From Argentina anserina (Eukaryota; Streptophyta; Magnoliopsida; Rosales; Rosaceae), in assembly GCF_933775445.1 (NCBI RefSeq), contig NC_065877.1, positions 7,006,001 through 7,070,000 of the forward strand: 64,000 nucleotides of DNA. The letters run 5' to 3'. The position numbers were made by a program, and so were the translations under genes. This document shows positions 24,989-35,313 of this stretch, in pieces. Under the pieces are notes generated by a model. The model was not told where the DNA came from. It searched no databases and saw only the letters and a program-made list of their open reading frames with translations. Position 1 is the first letter of the stretch. Each line of letters opens with the position of its first letter.

Positions 24989-27544
24989 CTCAAAGCTCCT
25001 CCCGACGCCTTGCGCTTCCGACGTCGGACACACGCTTCCCGGAGGTCCAGCCGTGCCCCCATTCTGCATATCCAGAACCCGACCCGGATTCTCCAGATCC
25101 GACCCGCACGACCCAGCCTAGCAGCCCCTTTTGGGCCTATAGCCTGCTGAGCCCAAATAGACCCTTGGGCTTTAAAACCTATTTCTTTTCTCCTTTTCTT
25201 TTTCCTATTTGTTTCTTTAATCATTTATTTGCACGTTTTGGTTTTCTAACTACGTTTCACGTGCTCGTATAGGAAAAATGATCAATTGTCGTACCACTGT
25301 GATGACATCCATGCCTGAGATGGATGTTACTCATGCACAATTTATGACATCAGTACGAAGATCGAAAATGAATTCATCAAGCATCTTCCTGCATGACGAT
25401 CGATTTGCAGAGCAATTTAATTATATGCGGTCTATTTGGCAGACTAACAAGTATGTTTTTTTAAAAGTTGATGCTTTTGAATATATATATATATATAAAT
25501 TATCGGGCCTTATTAGCCTTCTTCATGTCTATTTTCCGGTCTTTCTTATAACGCCGATGAGAACAAAGAGGGATGTGATTCCCCTCTTGGTCGACGTTTT
25601 TCATGTGGCGGTCCTGGGGGAGTCACGTTATTATTTAAAGAGAAGAAATCGATTTCGTGTGGTCCATGAGAATCGCCGATATGCATCGATTATTTTGTGA
25701 CCATATACATCACAATCCTTCTAATCCCGGTTACATACTTGAATAGTTTCGATTATTCGAAACCTATACAACCCTCGTTTCTTATGGATGTGTCGTCCTC
25801 GCGACTGTTATTTCTTAAACTCATGTCTATAAACGATAATCCCAAGGTTTATGTACTCATTTATTTGAGTTGAAATTCATGACTATGAAGCAGCACTATT
25901 TGCTGACAAAAGATCTCAAAAATAACGAATTCTATGAGTATGAGACACACTTAGAGTGATTCAATAAACGTTTATGACGTTGCATTACCAGAGTTGACCT
26001 AGAAACATGCTCTACATCCGAGAAACACATGCCATTTTTGGCACCTGTATCTATTTCTTGAGGGAATTTTGGAGATGGAAATGTAACATTATTCCATCCT
26101 CAAGTAAGCAAATTTTTTGAGCCTCAGGCTAAGGCTTCTCCCGATCCGGTATGCAAGATTTTATTGCTACGGACTTTTGATTAGTCAATCTATTTTGACT
26201 ATATTTTATGCTTACTATTTTTCAAGTATGACGTTGGCATTGCCATGTTTTTTGCTCGACTTTAGCTTAAGTCCTCTATTGGAATTGGAAGCTTGTTTGT
26301 GTTTTATTACATATTGGCATATTCAATAAAATTTCTCGTATTTCTTAAATGAACTCGTGAGAATTTTATTTGTCTTAAATCTAGCATGAATGGTCAACGT
26401 TTGCAACTCACATGGTTTTTAAATTGGCCGCTTTTGGGTTATATGAGACCCAAAAGTACTACATTGTGAATTTGGAACTTAAAATTTGGAAAACGGACCT
26501 CGGAACGTCAAAATTGACGTCATTTTTCTCGGTTACTATTCTGGGGTTCTGAAACGTTTTCCGGCGTTTTGTCCGCCTTCCGGCCACTTGCCGGCGTTTC
26601 CAGTGCCAGCATCAGGTTCCTACCGGCATCCCCTGTCGGACAGCAGCCCCGGTCTCCTTGTTGGCTAGCTCCGACTGCCGCCGACCGGTTTTTCGGCAAT
26701 CGGTGCCGCCGGTTCCGGCGAGTTTCAGCGATTTTTTCGTCATTTCTCGTTATTTTTTCCGGTATATTTCCCATAATTTTTACTGCCATGTTTTCCCAGT
26801 CTAAATTTCACCCGGTTTTGAGTTATTTTGACATGGTTTTCCAGTTAATTTTCTAGTTTTTCTCCAAGTCATTTCATAGCTCTAACGATTTTATTATTAT
26901 TGGTGACCACCCACACCAATTGGATGGTTTTTACCACCCTAATTGTTTGGTATTCAACTGCTCTGATACCATGTTTTTTCCAACTCTTAAGTTGAAGAAT
27001 GTAGTTCTATTGCCATGTGATACACTCAATGAGATTGCACATTTGTTTTAATCCCCCTCTTATAATATCATATGGTGTATTGTCTAGAGAAGTTCACCGC
27101 GTCGTTGACTCTCTTAATTTTATTTTGAGCATGTCTCGCCGTGAAATCGAGTGTCTTGCTAATTGCGTAACCACCCACACTGTCCTACGGCGCATGAAGT
27201 TGTTTACGGATCTCGTGCGGAGATTATGTTTTATATCTTAGTGCCTTGCTAAGTTTTAAAGGCCATACATGCCAATGATGAATTTTCATCTTTATATTTG
27301 TGTTGAGAATGGAGAGGAATAGTCAGATTTCATTGACAATAGCTTTTTCTAGCTTAGACAGTAGCTTTGTTCGCCTGCAGACATAACTTTATTTGCCTGC
27401 AGCAGTAGCTTTATGTCACTCAAGATTCTTTGAATCATGGGTTCGGTTTTGCTATCTTCTCGGTTTTGACATGATCATTTTTGGTCATTTTGAACGAGAT
27501 ATGATGATTTGAGTTCTTTGAAATTCACATGATCATCTATTTTC

Positions 27545-29930
27545 ATGTTTATGAAGCGATTAAAGGACCACCTCACCCGTGCTCCACATGGTGAGGCTGA
27601 GCTTGCCCCTCTCGGCAGCTCCACGACATTTCGGCCGTCAGTGGTGGCATATCATCCTTCACAGGAGCTTGTGATACATCTCTTGTTTTCTAATGCCTCC
27701 ATGACAATCTCTAATGCCCATCGCTCATTTTACAAAGTTTGTTCTCTTGCTAGATTTCAAAGAAGTCCTTATTTGCTAAGGCTCTAACCGAGAACTTTCC
27801 ATTCATACAAAGTATTTAAGGTGACATTAATGGACCCTATCAAACCGAATGCAGACATTTTTCGGTATATTTATGGTATAGGTTAAGAGCATTGACGCGT
27901 TGGTCACACGCCGCTTTGCTATCCACAAGAAACGCTGTATTTGCTAAAGTTTTTAGCTATGATCATCATACTAAGGGCTCACCACCCTTTCCATCCTCTC
28001 AAATCTATTTGATTGGATACCGTTGGAGAGTTCACTTCCACGACTTTGATGATTTCGTTTTGCATGTCTACTGTGGTCGTCGTTGAACATATTATTCCTC
28101 ATGTTCGTTCATTGCACGATCTAGCAGAGCTCAGACTTAGTTATGGGTACTAACTTGCCGATGTTTGCATGGGAATATGTAATGATATTGCATGCAGCGA
28201 CACTTATTCGTTTAAGACCCACAACTCACCAAATGTTTAGTACGTACCAGATGGTTACTGGATACGATCCCAACGTTCTTTTCACTAACGCTTATTTGGT
28301 TACGTTGTTTATGTGTCTCTATTGTAGTAATCTCAATGGGTCTACATGAAACGATTAAGTATTTTGGTTGGTTATGATTTATGAATCACCAACACTTGTC
28401 CGCTATTTCCAATCTACAACCGTAAATCTCTATCATGCGATATTAGCAGACGGTCACTTTGATGAGACATACTTCCCGTCGTTAGGGGGAGATATAGAAT
28501 ACCATGAATTGACATGGTGTGACACTATGTCTCATTAAGATTCTGCACTACTCAAAGTGAGCAAATGTGCAACGCATTATCGACCTCTAGAAAGTCAAAG
28601 ATTCGATGCTCAATGACTTTATCAATATTGCGAAAGTATCAAGATCGCACATAAATGCTGTGATGTGCCGGTAAGATTGGAACTCTCAGAACATGGGAGA
28701 ATTTTATACGACCTGGTCCTAGCACCGTTGGAACCATCCCTGACAGTGGGAATGAAGCCGACGATGGTACCATTGTATGTTATGGTGTTGTCGGCGCCCG
28801 TGGTATTGCACCATAAAACAAGGGTGGAAAACGCAAAGATGTACTAGTCAGGGTCACAAAACAACTGCGGCAAACGCAAAGATGGACATGTGTATCAACT
28901 AAGTTTTTGTGGGACGCTACAGACTCCTTTTGTTGATGTTAGAGAAGAATAGAAATCTCACAAATTTATCGTTACAGCGCACGCATGTGTGTTAATGGAT
29001 TGATCTCACATGATTGATGATGTATTCGCTAATGCTCTTATTCCGTTGTAAAGTATTAACAATGAGCAATTTGACCGAAGTGGAAAGAATCAATACAGGC
29101 TGAACTAGACTTGTTATGTTGGTTGTTGTTCGTAAGTGTAATGAGAAAGATGAAGTCATGCGATATATGCAGGACTTATGGCGCAAAGATTGTCTCATTA
29201 TCCTAGTATTGACTACGATGAGTTATATTCTCTCGTTATGGACATAATTGCTTTCCGCTACTTGATCAGTAGTAGTGTCCATGAAAACTGATTTGCAGCA
29301 TATGATAGTGGTAATAGAATATCTGTAAATGGATCTTGACGCAGATATGAGAGTGCCCTAGGGACTTTAAATGCCTCTAGACCACGGAGAGCTTATGTAA
29401 TCAGATTGCGACGTTCGAGAGAACGTAGTACAATCGGTTGCAAGAACTCATACCCATATGTGTTCATATGAAAGCTAATTCTTGATTCTCGATTCCGTCT
29501 AAATATAGATGAAGAAGAGATTCAATGAGCTATACATTGATACATGTTAGTGTTCTTGGGACACTATTGCTTTCATTATGACGTGATTAACTATGCGTCT
29601 ATGCATTGTCATTGGACTTGCATTGCTCATTTGACATGGGTTTAGTTCTACACTTAGTGAACCAACACAAATCCTAACCACACCAACGCCGCTAGCAGCT
29701 CCAGCAACATCAACGTATGCCTTGGTATAGCAGTTGACACTGGTAGCGTAAATGATGCGTACGGTTCCGTCTCGGACCAAAATCAGTCCTTCATTGGTCC
29801 ATTCCCTCATTCCTTTGTGAAAGACACATTGAATGTGACAAATCAGAATATGTCAAGTTTCATAAGTCAACTTCAACGAGACCTACAAGACAGCTCACTT
29901 GATGAAATATGGTGCAATTAGTACCGTTGG
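27545..29930 (+). pseudogene. Broken copia pol (integrase and reverse transcriptase relics)
   Basis: Several frames keep copia pol signatures between stops and frameshifts. Around 27892 RWSHAALLSTRNAVFAKVFS matches the integrase core; around 28150-28290 LPMFAWEYVMILHAATLIR and the following residues match the later integrase part; around 28430-28500 ADGHFDETYFPSLGG matches the integrase/RT linker. Around 29130-29170 CNEKDEVMRYMQDL and at 29175-29272 HYPSIDYDELYSLVMDIIAF match the start of the reverse transcriptase. RNase H was not found. The gene cannot encode a working polyprotein. Confidence 0.8.
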
Positions 29931-30617
29931 AAAGATCTATGTGTCTTCTTTTTAGGGAACACCAACCATTTATTCATATATATCATATTGAGTGAGTTAT
30001 GGCCGTTTTAGCAAAGTAGGACAATTCTGTCTGAAAATTTGCAAGTTAGTCAACTTTGACATAGCACTGTGAACTGCTCCGATCGAATTAGGTTGTGAAC
30101 TTTATGCCATTGGAAAGCCACGAGTGTCTACTTTCCAGAAAATTTTACGGTTTTCTGATATCTATTTTGACGAAGAAGTTATGACCATTTAAGTGAGTGA
30201 ATGCCATTCTACCCGAGAATCTGATTTTCATTGCAAACTCTTGTTTTGAGTTGTTATGAAATCTTGTTCCCTAAGATCTACGTTTGGCTAAGTATAGCAT
30301 GTATGATATAAGGATGTGTGGCTAGATTAATAATTAATCATTAGCCCAAGACTACGTTTGAGAAACATGTAATGAACGTTGTATACGTTGTTATTTGTAC
30401 TCCATGATTATGACACTAATCATGGAGAGTTGTTTCGTAAACTTCAGGGGGAGTCTACCTCATATGATGTTATCAAATGGAGATGGTGCGTTGTGCTCTT
30501 TTTCCCTTCATTCAAGCTTTTGTTTTTACCCAAGAGGTTTTTATTTTGCTTGACAAGGTTTTTACCGAGGCAACGATGTGTGCACCATGCAACCTAGGCA
30601 TGCGACACAATGAGGAG

Positions 30618-30834
30618 TATTCCAGGAGAATTGTTATTCTACCCTTGTGTGTGTCTTAGCCTTATTAGGTTTCCTGTTAGAAATAGATTTGCATCTCCGT
30701 AATAGATTAGGACTCTAAATCTTACGAGATTCAGGTTATGTAATGCATATATATAGGCACCATTATGAATCAATAAAGTGTTACGTTATTTTCCATTATG
30801 TCGTTATTATTCTCGTTTCGTTCCTCCTCAAACA
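30618..30834 (+). repeat. 3' LTR of the decayed copia element
   Basis: Direct repeat of 23681-23896 with scattered substitutions. The first base pair TG has become TA; the repeat ends CTCAAACA. Confidence 0.85.
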
Positions 30835-31211
30835 AATTTTTCAAATTTTTTTAATTTTTTAATATTTCTTTCCTTTCTTTTTTTGAAAAACTTATATATA
30901 TTTTTAATTTATATATATATTTTAAATATATATGATGAATTTGAAGCCTAAATAATCATTCTTAAATACCTATTTTTATTATTAGGTGTTGTTCGTGTAC
31001 TTTAATTGTCACAAAATTAAGTATTTATTTTCTTTAGTTTACTTATTACCGTTTGTTTAGTTTATTTGATACATATTAAAGTATAATTTTATAAATTTTA
31101 TTGAAAATAAGCAAATCCGATGAAACCGAGATATATCGATATATCTCCAATATATCATTTTACTCGACCGATACGATACTGATAAACGATATTTAGACCA
31201 TTGTCTATATT

Positions 31212-31920
31212 ACTTGTTGCTCTGTATCAAGTCTCTTGAAACAAGAAAGATATTTAACAATCTATAGATATAGTTCTCAGGAACCATCTCAAGCCTCTGT
31301 TTGAGAGGATTCAGTGTCGATGGTCGCGAGAAAAGTTTGGAATCAGAGGCCGTATAGTTAAGATTTGAAGGCGAGGCACAAGGCTTTATGCTTTAGCGGA
31401 ACCGTAGGCTTACTGGAGCTAGGGTTGGGCGACTATGAAAGATTTATCTTCTCCTTCAAGAAGTTGGGTCGCAGTTGCATCGACTTCATCGTCTTCAATT
31501 TGAGAGAGAGAGAGAGAGAAAATGTATTAAATTAGGGAGGAGAGAGAGAGATAATGGAGAGTGGTGTTCGATGGATGAGGTGGAGAGAGAGAATATAGAA
31601 ATCGGAAAGATGGAGAGAGTTTCAGAGTAAGCCCAGGTGTCCAACATAACTTTAGCCTTGACGACTTGCTTATTTGATTTGATACCCCCCTTCACAAGCC
31701 CTTTCTATATCGCTCGAAAAAGCCTCCTAAATGGAGTCTCATCCAGCCGCTTCATTGCACATTCAGGTATAGAACCGTACTCTTTGAAGCAAAGAAGAGA
31801 GTTTTTGAATTGGTAAACTGGTTCTTGGAAATGACAAAAACAAATCTTACTCAAACAGTTAATTAACTTGTTTCATAATATACTAACACATTTAGTCCAT
31901 TATCATGTCTCTATATCCTG
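31212..31920. other. Intergenic, purine-rich tract, no gene
   Basis: Sequence of balanced composition (31290-31490) with no lasting frame, followed by a GA-rich tract around 31500-31620. It resembles an old untranslated region but nothing was recognised. Confidence 0.4.
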
Positions 31921-31924
31921 ACAT

Positions 31925-32440
31925 TACCAGATAATTACCAACATAGTTACCAAGACAGTTACTCAATTCCAACATAGTTACTAATATAGTTACCAAGACA
32001 ATGACGTAATTCCAACAAGGTTACTAATATAGTTACCAAGATAGTTACTCAATTGCAATCTAATTACTAATAGTTACTCAATTTCAATAGAGTTACTAAT
32101 ATAGTTACCTAGATAGTTACACAATGTTAATATAGTTACTCAATATTATCAGTATTTGCTCTTGTAACTATTTAAGTGACTGATATCATCAATATAAGTT
32201 ATCAAGATAGTTACTCAATTTCAACAGAGTTACCAATATGGTTACCTAGACAGTTACTCAATATTATCAGTATATGCTCTTGTAACTATTTAAGTAACTG
32301 ATAATAACAAATATATTGACACAATTACTTTACACTCACACAGTTACCTATCCAACTCGAGGCGTATGAACAATCAATTACTTGAACAAAATTTCAATAT
32401 TTCCACAGTTACTTACAGAGTTACATGTATGAAGAATCAA
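31925..32440. repeat. GTTAC-rich array, right block
   Basis: Same ATAGTTACC / CAGTTACTCAAT units as at 22020-23535. Here a longer period is partly visible: a block around 32045-32170 recurs around 32195-32300, sharing CAGTATNTGCTCTTGTAACT with one variable base. It was probably continuous with the left block before the transposons inserted. Confidence 0.75.
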
Positions 32441-32915
32441 TTACTTGAACAAAATTTTAGATATTCAAAACGCGCAAAAGAAGCTATATAACATTACCCA
32501 TTCATTAATCATATTAGCTCCACAATCGATCTCGTACTGCAAGTACTATGATATCAACACTAGCACAAACTAATCAAAACTGAGTATAGTCACAATTTCA
32601 TGTAACAATCTCTCACAAACCTAACTACAATATCTAACATAGAGATTTGAATCCATGAGAGGAAGAAAGGTTCATATTCAAATGAAGAAGACTAATCAGT
32701 ATATCCGACATAGATATTCAAACGACGATAGAGATTCAAGGTTTTGTTACCTAGATAGATAGTTACCCAAATAGAGATTGTAGTGGGTTTAAGCATATAG
32801 ATTCAAGTTTATCTAACATTTGAGAACGCAAGATAGGCACGGCAACGGACGAGGAAGAGAGAGATGAACTTCGTCGGCAAATCTGATCCCGGCGTTGGAG
32901 GATTGTCTCGGGTTG

Positions 32916-32917
<2 letters not shown>

Positions 32918-32999
<82 letters not shown>
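32918..32999. repeat. (GA)n microsatellite, about 82 bases
   Basis: Uninterrupted GA repeat; the surrounding 33040-33130 is also GA-rich. The Arg-Glu frames it produces are artefacts. Likely length-variable between individuals. Confidence 0.97.
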
Positions 33000-33003
<4 letters not shown>

Positions 33004-33169
33004 TGAGCGATTTTGGTTTGAAATTTCTATGTGCTTGTTACAGTTGCAGAGAGAAAGAGAGAGGGAAAGAAGAAAAAGAGAGAGAAAAGTGAGAGATATG
33101 AAGAGTTTAAGAGAGACGGTTTATAAGAGAGAATGTAGGGGTCAGTTAGGGTTAGAGTGACACACTTGT

Positions 33170-34680
33170 AATAACTTAAACTTTAAAGAGTATAGATTTT
33201 GCACATGTCCTTATTTATCAGAAGCTTAACTAGAAGTTCTAATTAACATTTTGGGTCTTTAAATGCTTTTATTATCAAAACCTTTTTTTTTGTCAATGAC
33301 ATGCACGCGGGTTGAGAATTAAAAGGAACACTGTTTTCATGTGCAAAGAGCAAAACCCAACTGGACAATTCGTCTCAATGCATCAGTACACCGGCATCTT
33401 TTTTTTGTGTGTGACACATAATACATTTTAGTATCTTACAAGTTACAACCACTTATAAACAAATCACACAACCGGTAGCTAAAAAATATATGCCCTGAGG
33501 TCAACACTCGACTGCTTCAGAATACGTAAGGCTACCCACCTCGTGTCTATTAAGTGAGTATAATTGAAATGATTTGGACTTTGTAGTTTCTGACCTTCAT
33601 TCTTAGATGCAATCATTCATGCAAGTGCATAATACTTAATCGAATGGTTTAGTTATATCTAAGTCAACGTTTATCAGTTGTAGAAGCGTTACGTATATAA
33701 ACTGTATAAACATAGAAGTACTTGCCTAATTTGTTTGTATGAGTTTTAATATATAAGGTAGGAAATTATATATATCCTGCTGTCATTGTTATTGCTGATC
33801 TTAATATGTTCTTTCACGCAATGTTTATGTTAATTTTTCTATCAATGTCTCTCATTAAATAACATGTAGAATAAAGATTGAAAAAAATATATGATTAAAC
33901 ACAATACCACCTCGTGAAATAAACAAAACATAGAATTAAACTCATAACTTTACATATAAAAAAAACTAGTTCAAAACAAAATGAAGTGTCCCGCCCAAAA
34001 TTCACGAACCTCTATATAATTATATATATAGCCATTCAACTAAGAAATCTCTTTTTTGAGTTTTTAAAGGGATAACTCATTCACAAACTTTTCGATTACA
34101 TTTTCACATCTCCACAGTTCAATTTTAGGAGTCTATTGTGTAGATTACTTCTGTAACTTTTCAACCAAAATAATGTTCGTTAAGGTATCAAACGTAGTGA
34201 AACTAATGGACGCACCAAATCTGTCAAACATGAACTGTTCGTACTTATAAATTTAAATCTTAGTTTTAAATGCTTTAAACACTTCTATTTTAGCTGCAAT
34301 TTTATAGAGTTGATTTACACATTAAAATCTAAATGTTTACATTTTATTTTTCCCGTGGGAAGTTAAATTAAAAAAGAAAAAAGAATGGACGGTGCGACGT
34401 GCCGTTTATGGGGCAGTGCGGCCCACGTCATGGAACCCGCCAAAAGGCGCGAGTTTCTCAACCAGATTCACTGCTCGCTTACCTACGCGGTTACCTCGAA
34501 CCCCCTCCATTATTATTTCTTGATATTTAATTAAAAGAGTACCAGATCGCGGGCCCTCCTTCGGCCCATTAAAAAAACAGATCCGTGGGCACCCAATGCC
34601 ACTTCTGTTCGTCCAGAGGAATATTATAGAATCCGACTTTGGAACGAGTTTCAAATCCGCCCAAAGATCGGTTCTCCGGT
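33170..34680. other. Intergenic and promoter-side DNA of the bHLH gene
   Basis: AT-rich to about 34370, then noticeably GC-richer from 34385, with a CCCACGTCA element near 34420 and GGCCCAT near 34563 (site-II/TCP-like). A 124-codon minus-strand frame (34406-34780) has no known family and is probably a chance frame in the promoter. No gene is supported. Confidence 0.5.
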
Positions 34681-34693
34681 GGCGGCAACTTGT

Positions 34694-34700
34694 TATATAA
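34694..34700 (+). promoter_or_regulatory. Putative TATA box of the bHLH gene
   Basis: TATATAA in otherwise GC-balanced DNA, about 620 bases upstream of the main ATG. Transcription would start near 34730, giving a long leader (about 580 bases unspliced) that contains three small upstream ORFs. Confidence 0.5.
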
Positions 34701-34819
34701 ACTGATCCCGACCCCTCCCGACGAGTGAACTCAAGACTTTGTTGCCTTTTCGAGAGCTTTTGGAGTGCGGTAAAAGCCATTTTGCTTCTTCCTTACAAAA
34801 GTCACTTATAACTGGAGTC

Positions 34820-34867
34820 ATGGAAGCTCACGAATATGAACACCAAGAGCCATTTCTTCGATTTTAG
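34820..34867 (+). CDS. Upstream ORF 1 in the bHLH leader, 15 codons
   Basis: Reads MEAHEYEHQEPFLRF then stop. It would be the first AUG after the proposed transcription start. A GT (34870) to AG (35007) pair just downstream could be a leader intron, in which case this uORF lies in the first leader exon. No independent evidence of translation. Confidence 0.4.
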   Translation: MEAHEYEHQEPFLRF

Positions 34868-35012
34868 AGGTATAAAAGACAACTCCTTTGTCACTTGTTG
34901 AAGTAGCTGATCAGTCTAAGTTGTTTACGTGTGTCTCGAATGATTATGCGATTTGGCTTGTCGGGTCCAACTCAGTGACATTCTTCTTGTTTTTCTTTTG
35001 TTTGCAGAAATT

Positions 35013-35054
35013 ATGAACACCGAAACTTTATTGGTTGATTCGGGGTTTGCTTGA
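35013..35054 (+). CDS. Upstream ORF 2 in the bHLH leader, 13 codons
   Basis: Reads MNTETLLVDSGFA then stop, beginning six bases after the proposed leader-intron acceptor at 35007. Function unknown; listed because leader uORFs are known to regulate this gene subfamily. Confidence 0.35.
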   Translation: MNTETLLVDSGFA

Positions 35055-35139
35055 GTGGTTTTTTTTTTCTTCATAAAGTTATTTAATTATAGTGAGTGAG
35101 TGAGTGAGAGAAGGAGAGAGCGAAGGGGAGAGTTTAGCG

Positions 35140-35229
35140 ATGGGATTGTTTTCGACTGGTCCGCCGATTAAACGAAGAGCAGGACTACGGATTAAGCAGG
35201 CGGGTCGAGCTTCGTACAGGGGCAGCTAG
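35140..35229 (+). CDS. Upstream ORF 3, 29 codons; candidate conserved-peptide uORF
   Basis: Starts MGLFSTGPPIKRRAGLRIKQ, continues AGRASYRGS and stops 84 bases before the main ATG. It is strongly basic, the longest leader uORF and the closest to the main ORF. The Arabidopsis relative bHLH155 (At2g31280) is annotated with a conserved-peptide uORF (CPuORF7), so a regulatory peptide is expected in this leader. I infer, and cannot confirm, that this is the equivalent. Confidence 0.55.
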   Translation: MGLFSTGPPIKRRAGLRIKQAGRASYRGS

Positions 35230-35313
35230 GGTGTCGTTGTGTTTTGTCGTTGTGGTTTGTTTTTGAATGTGATTGATCGCGTTTGTTAGTTTAATATTTG
35301 AGAGTTAAAAGAG

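Larger units (their letters stand above)
23681..30834 (+). mobile_element. Decayed Ty1/copia retrotransposon, two LTRs
   Basis: Two ~216-bp direct repeats bound the element: 23681-23896 and 30618-30834. They share long blocks such as TTAGGTTTCCTGTTAGA and CGTTTCGTTCCTCCTCAAAC, but differ at many positions, so the insertion is old. A weak primer-site-like sequence (TGTTATCATCAC) follows the 5' LTR, and a purine-rich AATGAGGAG precedes the 3' LTR. Flanking bases (TATTT and AATTT) give at most an imperfect 5-bp duplication. The interior holds broken gag-pol relics on the plus strand and an inserted hAT-like element. Confidence 0.85.
23544..31203. mobile_element. Outer hAT-like element of a three-level nest
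   Basis: The left end CAGTGTTTTAAATATCG pairs with the right end CGATATTTAGACCATTG as inverted repeats (14 of 17). The flanks ACTATATT (23536-23543) and TCTATATT (31204-31211) form an 8-bp duplication with one mismatch. Without the nested copia element it is about 506 bases long: 137 on the left and 369 on the right. It is non-coding and old enough to carry mutations at both ends. Confidence 0.75.

Noticed and set aside
32864..33160. Arg-Glu repeat protein
   Set aside because: The frame is produced entirely by a (GA)n microsatellite and GA-rich flanks.
34406..34780. 124-codon minus-strand gene next to the bHLH gene
   Set aside because: It overlaps the bHLH promoter and proposed transcription start and has no known domain.
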